Positions 34,981 through 42,044 of a stretch of 64,000 bases of DNA are shown piece by piece. Each line of letters opens with the position of its first letter. The first letter of the stretch is position 1. The stretch comes from Candidatus Peribacterales bacterium (GTDB lineage Bacteria > Patescibacteriota > Gracilibacteria > Peribacterales > Peribacteraceae). The position numbers and the translations under genes are program-made. The notes beneath the pieces are model-generated. The model was not told the origin of the DNA. It saw only the letters and a program-made list of their open reading frames with translations, and searched no databases. Location of the stretch: NCBI GenBank assembly GCA_020058765.1, contig JAGVDM010000001.1, positions 62,001-126,000 on the forward strand, read 5' to 3'.

Positions 34981-35009
34981 TTGGGTAGACAGACGTACAC
35001 CTCTATATT
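34981..35009 (+). promoter_or_regulatory. Promoter of yraN
   Basis: TTGGGT (34981-34986), a 17-bp spacer and TATATT (35004-35009), only 7 nt before ATG 35017. Confidence 0.55.
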
Positions 35010-35016
35010 GGAGAGC

Positions 35017-35385
35017 ATGTCTGCAAGATCCACTGCCATCGTCGGCCAACGCGGAGAGACTATTGCCGTCGAGTATCTGCGCGTAATCGGGTACCGCATC
35101 TATGCCTGCAATGTGCAGCTCGGTCACGATGAGATCGACATCGTCGCGCATGATCCACAGGATAATGTAATTGTTTTTGTGGAAGTAAAAGCACGTGCAT
35201 CACGTAGCGGCAACTACGCGCCGGAGCTGAACATGACGACGGTGAAAAAACGTCGGCTGCGGCGTGCAATGGATCGCTGGGTAACCGAGCGACACTATGA
35301 GGGTGGGTATCGCCTCGATTTCATTGGCGTTGCCGCAGGTGCCGTGTGCGCCCATGCCCGCGAATTGGAATTGCCTACCGAATAA
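35017..35385 (+). CDS. yraN: YraN / UPF0102 endonuclease-like protein
   Basis: About 122 residues. GQRGETIAVEYLRVIGYRI, then the nuclease-like core DEIDIVAHD...VFVEVKARAS, matches UPF0102, a restriction-endonuclease-like fold with the E...D...ExK signature. Its role is uncertain; a part in processing or uptake of DNA is often proposed. It is divergent from comM, a common pairing in bacteria, and overlaps the convergent pgl by 11 bp. Confidence 0.9.
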   Translation: MSARSTAIVGQRGETIAVEYLRVIGYRIYACNVQLGHDEIDIVAHDPQDNVIVFVEVKARASRSGNYAPELNMTTVKKRRLRRAMDRWVTERHYEGGYRLDFIGVAAGAVCAHARELELPTE

Positions 35386-36073
35386 CAGCAGTCACCCTCC
35401 CCGTGGAGAGTGCCACTTGCAGGGGCATTGCTGCAGGGTTGAGGTCACTCTTCATCGCACGCTCGAGCGTGGCACGCTTTTGCTCACCGGTAATCAGAAG
35501 TACTTGTTGCTGGCTCGCAAGGATGACAAGGGGCGACACACTAATGCGATCATGCACAGCGAATGCATCGGTAGTGGTGTGCAGCACGAGCACTTCGCCG
35601 AATGCAGTTTCTGGCACAGGGGGAAACAGCGATGCAATGTGCCCGTCTGGTCCGAGGCCCAACGTGATCACATCTGGCGGGTGCGCGGAGAACAGGTGCA
35701 CCAGCGCTTCGCCGTAGGCAATCACGCCATCCTCAATCGATAAGCTTGTATCGGGGAAGTACATATTCCCTGGGGGCACATCCGCATTGGCGAGCAGAGT
35801 ATCGCGTACGAGCTGCTGATTGCTGTTTTTGTCATCCGCGGGTACCCAACGTTCGTCGAGTAAGAAGAGTTTCACGCACGTCCAATCAATATCGGTGTTT
35901 TCGCCGAGTGCTTGGTACACGGGACCGGGCGTGCTGCCACCAGAGAGGCCTACAATACATTCGCCGCGATCCTGCTGCACTGCAATGATCTTTGTGGCGA
36001 GGAGCGCAGTGGCTTTGCTGACGAACTCCTGTTCGTCCTTGGTTTCCACCAATGTGCATGGCAGTGGTGTCAT
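35375..36073 (-). CDS. pgl: 6-phosphogluconolactonase
   Basis: About 232 residues. Hydrolyses 6-phosphogluconolactone to 6-phosphogluconate in the oxidative pentose phosphate pathway. Family motifs: GLSGGSTPGPVYQAL near the N terminus, LFLLDERWVP, and LGLGPDGHIASLFP. Start ATG 36073 overlaps the zwf stop (ATGA), so the pair is co-translated. A 6-phosphogluconate dehydrogenase is not in the window. Confidence 0.94.
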   Translation of the reverse strand: MTPLPCTLVETKDEQEFVSKATALLATKIIAVQQDRGECIVGLSGGSTPGPVYQALGENTDIDWTCVKLFLLDERWVPADDKNSNQQLVRDTLLANADVPPGNMYFPDTSLSIEDGVIAYGEALVHLFSAHPPDVITLGLGPDGHIASLFPPVPETAFGEVLVLHTTTDAFAVHDRISVSPLVILASQQQVLLITGEQKRATLERAMKSDLNPAAMPLQVALSTGRVTAVIR

Positions 36074-37542
36074 GCGATCTCTTGCCAGGAACGTCCGTCG
36101 CGTCCGATCCATTCATGGATCGCCTCCGGCCCCATGGAACCTGCAGGATATTCATGGAGCGCCGTCGTGTCTTTGCTTAAATGCGATTGCACGGGGTCGA
36201 GGAGCCGCCACGACATTTGTACTTCCTCAAACGAAAGGAACCACTGCTTGCGACCGTGAATTGCTTCCAGCAGGAGCATGCCGTGTTCCGGCAAACAGTC
36301 GCCAAAACAAATGAGCGGATCGGAGAGCACGAGCGGGCGGAACACTGGCTCCGTACCGCCGAGCTTCGTTTGCAATTCGAAACGCATACCTGCCTCACCC
36401 TGCAAGATCACGTGTAGGCGGTTTGGAGTACTGCCTTCACCCACCGCGTGCGGAACTTGGAACTGGATCGAAATGCGAGTTTCCTTCTTCTGCAGGCGCT
36501 TGCCTGATCGTAAGTAGAAGGGCACACCTTCCCAGCGCGAAATACGTGTCATGAGTCGCAGTGCCGCAAAGGTATTGGTGCGTGACTGCGGGTCTACGTC
36601 CTGCTCCTCGCGGTAGCCCGGTACGCTCTTGCCGTTCACCGTGCCCGCGGCGTACTGCCCCTGGAGCACAATGTCATCCATATCCGTTGCCGGTGGCAGG
36701 TAGAGCTGCGACAGCGCATTGGCGCGACTCTCGCGGAACCCGTCCGCATCGTGTTGCACGCGCATGGTGAGGAGTGCCATTGCCATCATTAAGTGCGACT
36801 GGAACATGTCGCGGAATGTTCCTGTGTGCTCAAAGTACCCGGCACGCTGCTCTATGCCTCCCGGTTCCGCTGCAGTGATCTCCACATACTCAATCAGTGT
36901 GTTTTTAAACAGTCGCTCAAGCACTGGGTTTGCATAGCGCAGGTAGAACACGTTGCGCACGGCTTCTTTACCGAGGTAGTGATCCAGCAAATAAATCTCT
37001 TCATCACTAAAGCAGCTGCTGAGTTGTTTCTTGATCAGTTCAAAACTCTTTAGGTCGCCGCCCACAGGTTTCTCCACAATGTTGCGCAGGGGAATACCTT
37101 CCTCATGTACGCCACCCTTGCACAGATTTTCGGAAATCGCGCCGAATACTGATGGCGGCACGGAGTAGTACGCCAGGCGCACGGGGTTTTTCCATCCTTT
37201 TTCGAGGCCACGGAGCTTCTTTGCCAGTGCTGCGAAATCATCCTCTTCATCGTAATTGCCTTGGTGGTAATGCACGCGCTCAAGGAATGCGGCGAGCTTC
37301 TTCTCGTTGGGCTCAATGAGGTCTTTGCGGATCGACTGTTCCACCATCCCGCGGAATTCGTCATCGGTCATTGGTGATCGGGCAAATCCCACGAGGGCGT
37401 AGTCATCGGGGAGGCGACCCTTCTCTGCGAGAATGTAGAGCGCAGGGTAGATCTTGAGCTGCGCCAAGTGCCCCGATGCACCAAAAAGCACGAAGCTGAA
37501 TGGTTGGGATGCCGAGAGGAGGGAAGACTGCAGATCGACCAT
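36070..37542 (-). CDS. zwf: Glucose-6-phosphate 1-dehydrogenase
   Basis: 490 residues. Oxidises glucose 6-phosphate to the lactone, producing NADPH. Motifs: the nucleotide-binding FVLFGASGHLAQLKIYPAL, IVEKPVGGDL, and the substrate-binding DHYLGKEAVRNVF with the catalytic His region; the sugar-binding SGKRLQKKETRI is present. ATG 37542 is preferred because a TTGTGC / 16 bp / TACAAT promoter (37552-37579, minus strand) lies 9 nt upstream. The GASGHLAQLK loop differs slightly from the usual GxxGDLAxRK (His for Asp). Confidence 0.95.
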   Translation of the reverse strand: MVDLQSSLLSASQPFSFVLFGASGHLAQLKIYPALYILAEKGRLPDDYALVGFARSPMTDDEFRGMVEQSIRKDLIEPNEKKLAAFLERVHYHQGNYDEEDDFAALAKKLRGLEKGWKNPVRLAYYSVPPSVFGAISENLCKGGVHEEGIPLRNIVEKPVGGDLKSFELIKKQLSSCFSDEEIYLLDHYLGKEAVRNVFYLRYANPVLERLFKNTLIEYVEITAAEPGGIEQRAGYFEHTGTFRDMFQSHLMMAMALLTMRVQHDADGFRESRANALSQLYLPPATDMDDIVLQGQYAAGTVNGKSVPGYREEQDVDPQSRTNTFAALRLMTRISRWEGVPFYLRSGKRLQKKETRISIQFQVPHAVGEGSTPNRLHVILQGEAGMRFELQTKLGGTEPVFRPLVLSDPLICFGDCLPEHGMLLLEAIHGRKQWFLSFEEVQMSWRLLDPVQSHLSKDTTALHEYPAGSMGPEAIHEWIGRDGRSWQEIA

Positions 37543-37551
37543 GGAAGCCCC

Positions 37552-37579
37552 ATTGTAGCCCTTCAGAGCGAGTGCACAA
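37552..37579 (-). promoter_or_regulatory. Promoter of zwf-pgl
   Basis: On the minus strand, TTGTGC (37574-37579), a 16-bp spacer and TACAAT (37552-37557). The leader is at most 2-3 nt. Confidence 0.6.
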
Positions 37580-37611
37580 TCCGCTTTGGGGTACAGAACG
37601 TACACTTTTTC

Positions 37612-37640
37612 TTGTCTACGGAATTGTGTCTCGCTAGGAT
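37612..37640 (+). promoter_or_regulatory. Promoter of the metK riboswitch leader
   Basis: TTGTCT (37612-37617), a 17-bp spacer and TAGGAT (37635-37640). The predicted start near 37647 is just upstream of the aptamer P1 helix. Confidence 0.6.
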
Positions 37641-37657
37641 CGGCACACAACATCGCG

Positions 37658-37761
37658 CTATCACGAGTGGTGGTGAGGGAACTGGCCCGGTGATCCACCC
37701 CCCAACAGTCCCGCGCATGCGGGAAAATGTGGGACATCCAGCCCCATACGGGGAGAGATAG
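37658..37761 (+). promoter_or_regulatory. SAM-I (S-box) riboswitch aptamer
   Basis: The four-helix S-box layout is visible. P1 is CTATC (37658-37662) with GATAG (37757-37761). P2 contains a kink-turn-like GAGGGAACTGGCCCGGTGA and pairs GGTGG with CCACC. P3 is CCCGC-GCAT-GCGGG. P4 is CCCC-ATAC-GGGG, followed by the conserved GAGAGATAG. It precedes metK, the SAM synthetase gene, so high SAM would be expected to switch off its own synthesis. Confidence 0.9.
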
Positions 37762-37789
37762 GAAGCACCTGCAGATCTGCGCTCTCTCC

Positions 37790-37825
37790 GGAAACGGGAA
37801 GGCGCGTTTCCTTCAATTTTCTTTC
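37790..37825 (+). terminator. Riboswitch-controlled terminator hairpin before metK
   Basis: GGAAACG (37790-37796) pairs with CGTTTCC (37805-37811) across an 8-nt loop, followed by a pyrimidine/U-rich tract. Immediately 5', TCTCTCC (37783-37789) can pair with GGAGAGA (37752-37758) of the aptamer's 3' side, giving an alternative fold that competes with P1/P4. Confidence 0.65.
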
Positions 37826-37833
37826 TTTCTCCC

Positions 37834-38991
37834 ATGTCGTACCTCTTCACTTCCGAGTCGGTCACCGAGGGTCACCCCGATAAAATCTGCGACCAGATCA
37901 GCGATGCAATTCTGGATGAAGCACTGCGCCAAGATCCAGGTGCGCACGTTGCATGCGAGTGCTTGGCAACAACCGGTCTCGTGGTGGTTGCGGGTGAGAT
38001 GCGTACCAAAGGATATGTAAATATTGCCGGCATCACGCGCGAAGTGATTCGGCAGATCGGCTACGACGATGCTGTATATGGTTTCGATCACAAGGCATGT
38101 GCAGTTGTGGTGAGCATTGGTGAACAGAGTGCGGATATTGCACAGGGTGTGGATGAAGATACGAATGTAGAAAAGGAACAGGGCGCGGGGGATCAGGGTT
38201 TGATGTTCGGCTACGCATGCGATGAAACGCCGGAGCTCATGCCATTGCCTATCGCTCTTGCCCACAAGCTCACACGCAAGCTCTCACAGGTGCGTAAGAA
38301 CAAAGAGCTGTCGTACCTGCGTCCAGATGGTAAGAGCCAGGTCACAGTCCAGTACGCCGATGACGGCACACCCGAGCGCGTGGAGTGTGTGGTGATTTCC
38401 ACACAACATGCCGACGGTATTCCACATGAACAGATTTGTGCAGACATGAAGAAGTTCATTATTGAACCTGTGTGTGGCCAGTATCTTGATGAGAAAACGA
38501 AGTACCACATCAACCCCACAGGACGTTTTGTGATCGGTGGGCCTCCAGGCGACTGCGGCCTCACAGGTCGCAAGATTATTGTGGATAGCTACGGCGGCAT
38601 GGGTCGTCATGGCGGGGGTGCGTTCTCGGGCAAAGATCCAAGTAAGGTCGACCGATCGGGTGCGTATGCGGCACGATGGGTAGCCAAACACGTCGTAAAA
38701 GCTGGTCTCGCCAAGCGCTGCGAGGTGCAGGTGGCCTACGCCATCGGCGTGGCCAAGCCTGTATCCATTCGTGTGGATACCTTTGGCACCGGTACCAAGT
38801 CCGACGCCGCACTCTCCGCCGCAGTCATGAAGACATTCGACCTGCGCCCTGCATCCATCATTCGCGATCTCGATCTGCTCAAGCCACAGTACAAAGCGCT
38901 TGCCGCGTACGGGCACCTCGGTCGCGAAGATCTTTCTGTTGGCTGGGAGCGGTGCGACCGCATCGATGCATTGTTGCAGGCAGTTGGCTGA
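37834..38991 (+). CDS. metK: S-adenosylmethionine synthetase
   Basis: A 385-residue enzyme making SAM from ATP and methionine. Motifs: [20 protein letters not shown] at the N terminus, [24 protein letters not shown] (the GAGDQG ATP motif), [20 protein letters not shown] and [19 protein letters not shown] (P-loop-like). Full length. It is the only gene directly downstream of the SAM-I riboswitch. Its start is preceded by a pyrimidine-rich tract, not a Shine-Dalgarno motif. Confidence 0.97.
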   Translation: MSYLFTSESVTEGHPDKICDQISDAILDEALRQDPGAHVACECLATTGLVVVAGEMRTKGYVNIAGITREVIRQIGYDDAVYGFDHKACAVVVSIGEQSADIAQGVDEDTNVEKEQGAGDQGLMFGYACDETPELMPLPIALAHKLTRKLSQVRKNKELSYLRPDGKSQVTVQYADDGTPERVECVVISTQHADGIPHEQICADMKKFIIEPVCGQYLDEKTKYHINPTGRFVIGGPPGDCGLTGRKIIVDSYGGMGRHGGGAFSGKDPSKVDRSGAYAARWVAKHVVKAGLAKRCEVQVAYAIGVAKPVSIRVDTFGTGTKSDAALSAAVMKTFDLRPASIIRDLDLLKPQYKALAAYGHLGREDLSVGWERCDRIDALLQAVG

Positions 38992-39039
38992 AACAGGGCA
39001 ATCCAGTAAAGTAGAGGAATCGTTCCCCTCCCTCTGGTT

Positions 39040-39933
39040 ATGGTCGCCTCATTCAGTTCTATCTTCAGCAGCAGTTTGCAGCGCGTGCGCACGTGCATAC
39101 TGCCTGTTCTGCTCACAGCCGTTGTTGTAGGCGCAGTCAATGCACTGCCCGCGGCATTGTTGCCACAGCAAACAGAAGGAGGCACAGATGCAGCCAGTGT
39201 TCTGGAGGCCATTCTGCAGGGGGATGAGGCGCAGATTGAAGCAATGGTCGAGCAAGCCGAAGAAACAGAAGATGCTCCACCATTGACCGCCGAAGAAGGC
39301 GTGATCGCTGCAGCGCTAATGATCCTCTCGATTATTGTTTCGATCTTTGGCGGATTCTATTTAATGATTGTCATTGCAGAAGGGTACAGCGATCCCGCCG
39401 CTGGGCTTCGACGATTGCCTAGCCTTCTGCTGCCTATCGCCGGTACAACATTTTGGATGTTCATCGTATCGTACATATGGGTGCCGCTGCTGCCAGCAGT
39501 CGGTCTGCTCTTGTGGGATGGCGTGCAGTATGGACAGCCGACACCAACAGCAATTGGCGTTGCCGTTCTACTGTTTTTTGTGAGCGCGGTCGTTGCGCTC
39601 GTTCGTATGCCGCGTTTGTTCTTTGCGCCGATCATTCTCGTGCGTGAAAAAACGGGAATCACAGAGAGCGTTCGCCTGAGCGAACAGCGCACGCGTGGGT
39701 ACTGGAGCAAGATCGTTCTGAATAATCTCGCGTTCGCTATTATTGGATTCATTGTCATGATGCTGCTGTTCGCAATTCTGGGTTCACTGTTTGTTGCATT
39801 GGCATTCGCTGGGCAAATGGGCGCAGTAGCCGGCTCCTTCGTGATGGTACTTGGGCAATTACTCATCAACGCATGGAACCAAGCATTCCACGTTGAGTTG
39901 GCGCTCACTATCTTCGACAATCCCCGCGAGTAA
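39040..39933 (+). CDS. Unknown polytopic membrane protein
   Basis: 297 residues with about six membrane helices (about 20-42, 85-112, 128-155, 168-190, 225-250, 255-280). An acidic extracytoplasmic-like loop (about 45-85) follows the first helix. The layout and segments such as FFAPIILVREKTGITESVRLS resemble the loosely defined DUF975/glycerophosphoryl diester phosphodiesterase membrane-domain type proteins, but the match is weak. Function unknown. It is followed by a 115-bp gap and another unknown gene. Confidence 0.75.
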   Translation: MVASFSSIFSSSLQRVRTCILPVLLTAVVVGAVNALPAALLPQQTEGGTDAASVLEAILQGDEAQIEAMVEQAEETEDAPPLTAEEGVIAAALMILSIIVSIFGGFYLMIVIAEGYSDPAAGLRRLPSLLLPIAGTTFWMFIVSYIWVPLLPAVGLLLWDGVQYGQPTPTAIGVAVLLFFVSAVVALVRMPRLFFAPIILVREKTGITESVRLSEQRTRGYWSKIVLNNLAFAIIGFIVMMLLFAILGSLFVALAFAGQMGAVAGSFVMVLGQLLINAWNQAFHVELALTIFDNPRE

Positions 39934-40048
39934 TTTTCGCACTTCAGAAAGTCGTAAATATGACTTCACGAAGCCGATTTTTATTTGGCGTACCACTTCC
40001 CTGTGAAGAACAGTTTCCCTTGCCCCAAGGCAGGCATACATTCAATAC

Positions 40049-40552
40049 ATGAATGCTCTCCGCAAAAACTACGATCAGGCAGTACAAGGTCTCTATGGTT
40101 CGGAAGGTGTGGATACACAAGACTCGCGCGTTGCCGCGCTCCGGCAATCACTTGCGCCCTTGGGGCACGCAGATGTACTCAATGGTCTGCCAGACAATGC
40201 GGATGAGCGGCAGATTATGGGGCGGCTGATGGAAATGGGTCAGGGGATGTCCGAGGAGCCAGATAGTGATCCTGCAAAAGAGAAACTTCCCAGTAAGCCG
40301 GAGTTGCGCGCGTACGTTGCGGCGAGTAAGCATCTCAGCCCGGAGCATGCAGGCGTGTTGCTCGCACGCGTGCAGGAACATGCATACCAATCCGAATCGC
40401 CGTATCACGCCATTGCACTGAATGCCCTCGCCGAAGGTGGCGACAAAGCGGCGCAAGGCATCCTCGCCACCAAGCGGCAGGCCGAAATCAAAAAGGCTCG
40501 CGCCGAACAGGGCACACGCGTACGCGGATGCTGTGAAGGTCACGAGTTCTAG
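40049..40552 (+). CDS. Unknown soluble helical protein
   Basis: 167 residues. Predominantly helical (NYDQAVQGLYG, ADERQIMGRLMEMGQGM, LRAYVAASKHLSPEHAGVLLARVQEHAY), with no signal or membrane segment and a Cys-Cys pair near the C terminus (GCCEGHEF). No family recognised. TACATT at 40037-40042 lies 6 nt before the ATG. The stop overlaps that of the convergent HTH gene by 4 bp. Confidence 0.65.
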   Translation: MNALRKNYDQAVQGLYGSEGVDTQDSRVAALRQSLAPLGHADVLNGLPDNADERQIMGRLMEMGQGMSEEPDSDPAKEKLPSKPELRAYVAASKHLSPEHAGVLLARVQEHAYQSESPYHAIALNALAEGGDKAAQGILATKRQAEIKKARAEQGTRVRGCCEGHEF

Positions 40553-41121
40553 TCTGTGTGCTCCTCGGCAGCGCCGCTGCCGTTCTTGCCATTGCTCAGT
40601 ACGAGATCGGGCATGAGTGTACCAAGGCGCTCGCAGTGCAAACTGATCTGATTGCGTAGCGCATCTACACCCGCTGCTATCGCGAGTTCCCGATCCACCA
40701 CAATCCTGCGTACGCTGCCATTGTACTGCTGAAGCATTGCGCCCAGATCGAGCGTGTTGTCGCAAGAAAGCACGTCTGCATTTGGCGTGGATGTGAGGTG
40801 GAGTTCCCGTATTGCCTGTGGCGTTGCCGTACGAGGTGCCTCATCTGGTACAGATGGATTTATCATGCGGCCGTTCATCTGGTCGCGGATGTACTTTGCT
40901 AGTACATCGCGTGGGATCCTCCGGAACCGAGACCCAGGAATGCGCCAACCCTTCAGCTCTCCATTGTCGAATATGCGGATGACGGTCTGCTGGGAAACCA
41001 TCATAATCTGCGCTGCTTCACCTGTAGTGAAGACTTCTTTTTCCGCGAGGTGTGGGGGCACTATAAATGCAATGGGCTCGCGCTCTACGCCGTTGCTTGG
41101 AGGGATATTTTCGCTTGGCAT
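40549..41121 (-). CDS. Excisionase-type helix-turn-helix DNA-binding protein
   Basis: About 190 residues from ATG 41121. Residues 28-75 form a MerR/excisionase-family HTH (VFTTGEAAQIMMVSQQTVIRIFDNGELKGWRIPGSRFRRIPRDVLAKYI). The C-terminal 90 residues look like a degenerate alpha/beta receiver-type domain (ADVLSCDNTLDLGAML, RRIVVDRELAIAAGVDAL). Despite the name this domain type is common in chromosomal regulators. On the minus strand TTGACA (41155-41160) and TACTCT (41131-41136) at 18 bp would give a leaderless start at 41121; ATG 41148 is an alternative. Confidence 0.82.
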   Translation of the reverse strand: MPSENIPPSNGVEREPIAFIVPPHLAEKEVFTTGEAAQIMMVSQQTVIRIFDNGELKGWRIPGSRFRRIPRDVLAKYIRDQMNGRMINPSVPDEAPRTATPQAIRELHLTSTPNADVLSCDNTLDLGAMLQQYNGSVRRIVVDRELAIAAGVDALRNQISLHCERLGTLMPDLVLSNGKNGSGAAEEHTD

Positions 41122-41207
41122 AAGGGAGAGAGAGTACTTGTGAGACATTGAATATGTCAACAATACTATGCAGACCAACAGTGGATTGCCGTTAGTATCA
41201 CGGGCGT

Positions 41208-42044
41208 ATGTGGTTCCCGCTCGCGCTCCTCTCGGCTGTGCTCTACGCCTGTATGTGGCTCTTCGCGCGTGGCAGCCGCGGCATGCCCACAGCATTCGTT
41301 ACTGCCGCCGCGAGCATGTGGGCGCCGCCCATGCTGGTATGGACGCTTTTCAATGTGGATTACCCCTGGGGCGATCCGTTGTGGCAGCGCTACCTTGTGC
41401 TGCCCTTCTTTCTTATTCCTATCACGCTGCTGGGGCTCACGCTCGCGGGGCAGCGTACCGAAGTGAGTATCATCAAGCCGCTCTCCGCACTCTCCACAGT
41501 GGCAGCGCTCTGCGCGAGTGTTTTGTTGTTCGGTGCAGAGTTTCGTCTCGCGCATACGATTGGCATCGCCGTGATCACCGTGGGGCTCCTTTTGCTGTAC
41601 CACGGTCGTTGGGAATCCTGGCGCACTCCGTGGCCGTGGATCGCATTCGTGGGTGTGCTGGTACTGGGGGCAAACGCTGCGGTCGCTCGCGAAGTGCTTG
41701 TGATTTTTCGGGAGCCGCTCGCCTTGATCACGCTCGCAGCGACAGGATCGTTCTGCGTGAACGGTGCACTTGCTATCCGCGAGCGACGGGTCATCAAAAT
41801 TGCCTCTCGTGACGTGGTATTTCTCTTCGCCTTTGCCGCCACAAATTTGGCGCAGGATCTTCTCACCTTCACAGCCCTCACCATGGGGCCTGCTCCCCAC
41901 GTGATCGCCGTGAAACGGACGAGCATTCTGTTTGCCGCATTCATGAGCTACTTCATTTTTCGCGATCGCGACCAACCGCTCTGGCGGCTCATGGCCGCGA
42001 GCGGAGTGGTGGTGATTGGCGTGGCGTGCCTCAGCCTCGGCTAA
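41208..42044 (+). CDS. EamA/DMT-family transporter
   Basis: 278 residues with about ten short membrane helices arranged as two EamA halves. The second begins near residue 145 (WIAFVGVLVLGANAAVAREVL) and ends GVVVIGVACLSLG. Motifs such as EVSIIKPLSALSTVAALCASVLLFGAEF and HVIAVKRTSILFAAFMSYFIFRDR are typical of drug/metabolite exporters. Substrate unknown. Its end overlaps the convergent amidase gene by 4 bp. Confidence 0.88.
   Translation: MWFPLALLSAVLYACMWLFARGSRGMPTAFVTAAASMWAPPMLVWTLFNVDYPWGDPLWQRYLVLPFFLIPITLLGLTLAGQRTEVSIIKPLSALSTVAALCASVLLFGAEFRLAHTIGIAVITVGLLLLYHGRWESWRTPWPWIAFVGVLVLGANAAVAREVLVIFREPLALITLAATGSFCVNGALAIRERRVIKIASRDVVFLFAFAATNLAQDLLTFTALTMGPAPHVIAVKRTSILFAAFMSYFIFRDRDQPLWRLMAASGVVVIGVACLSLG

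Noticed and set aside
34221..34988. A 255-codon plus-strand frame opposite comM
   Set aside because: Ser/Thr/Pro-rich shadow of comM with no recognisable features.
40549..41121. Prophage or integrative-element excisionase
   Set aside because: No integrase, phage structural genes or attachment repeats are nearby; this HTH family is common in chromosomal regulators.
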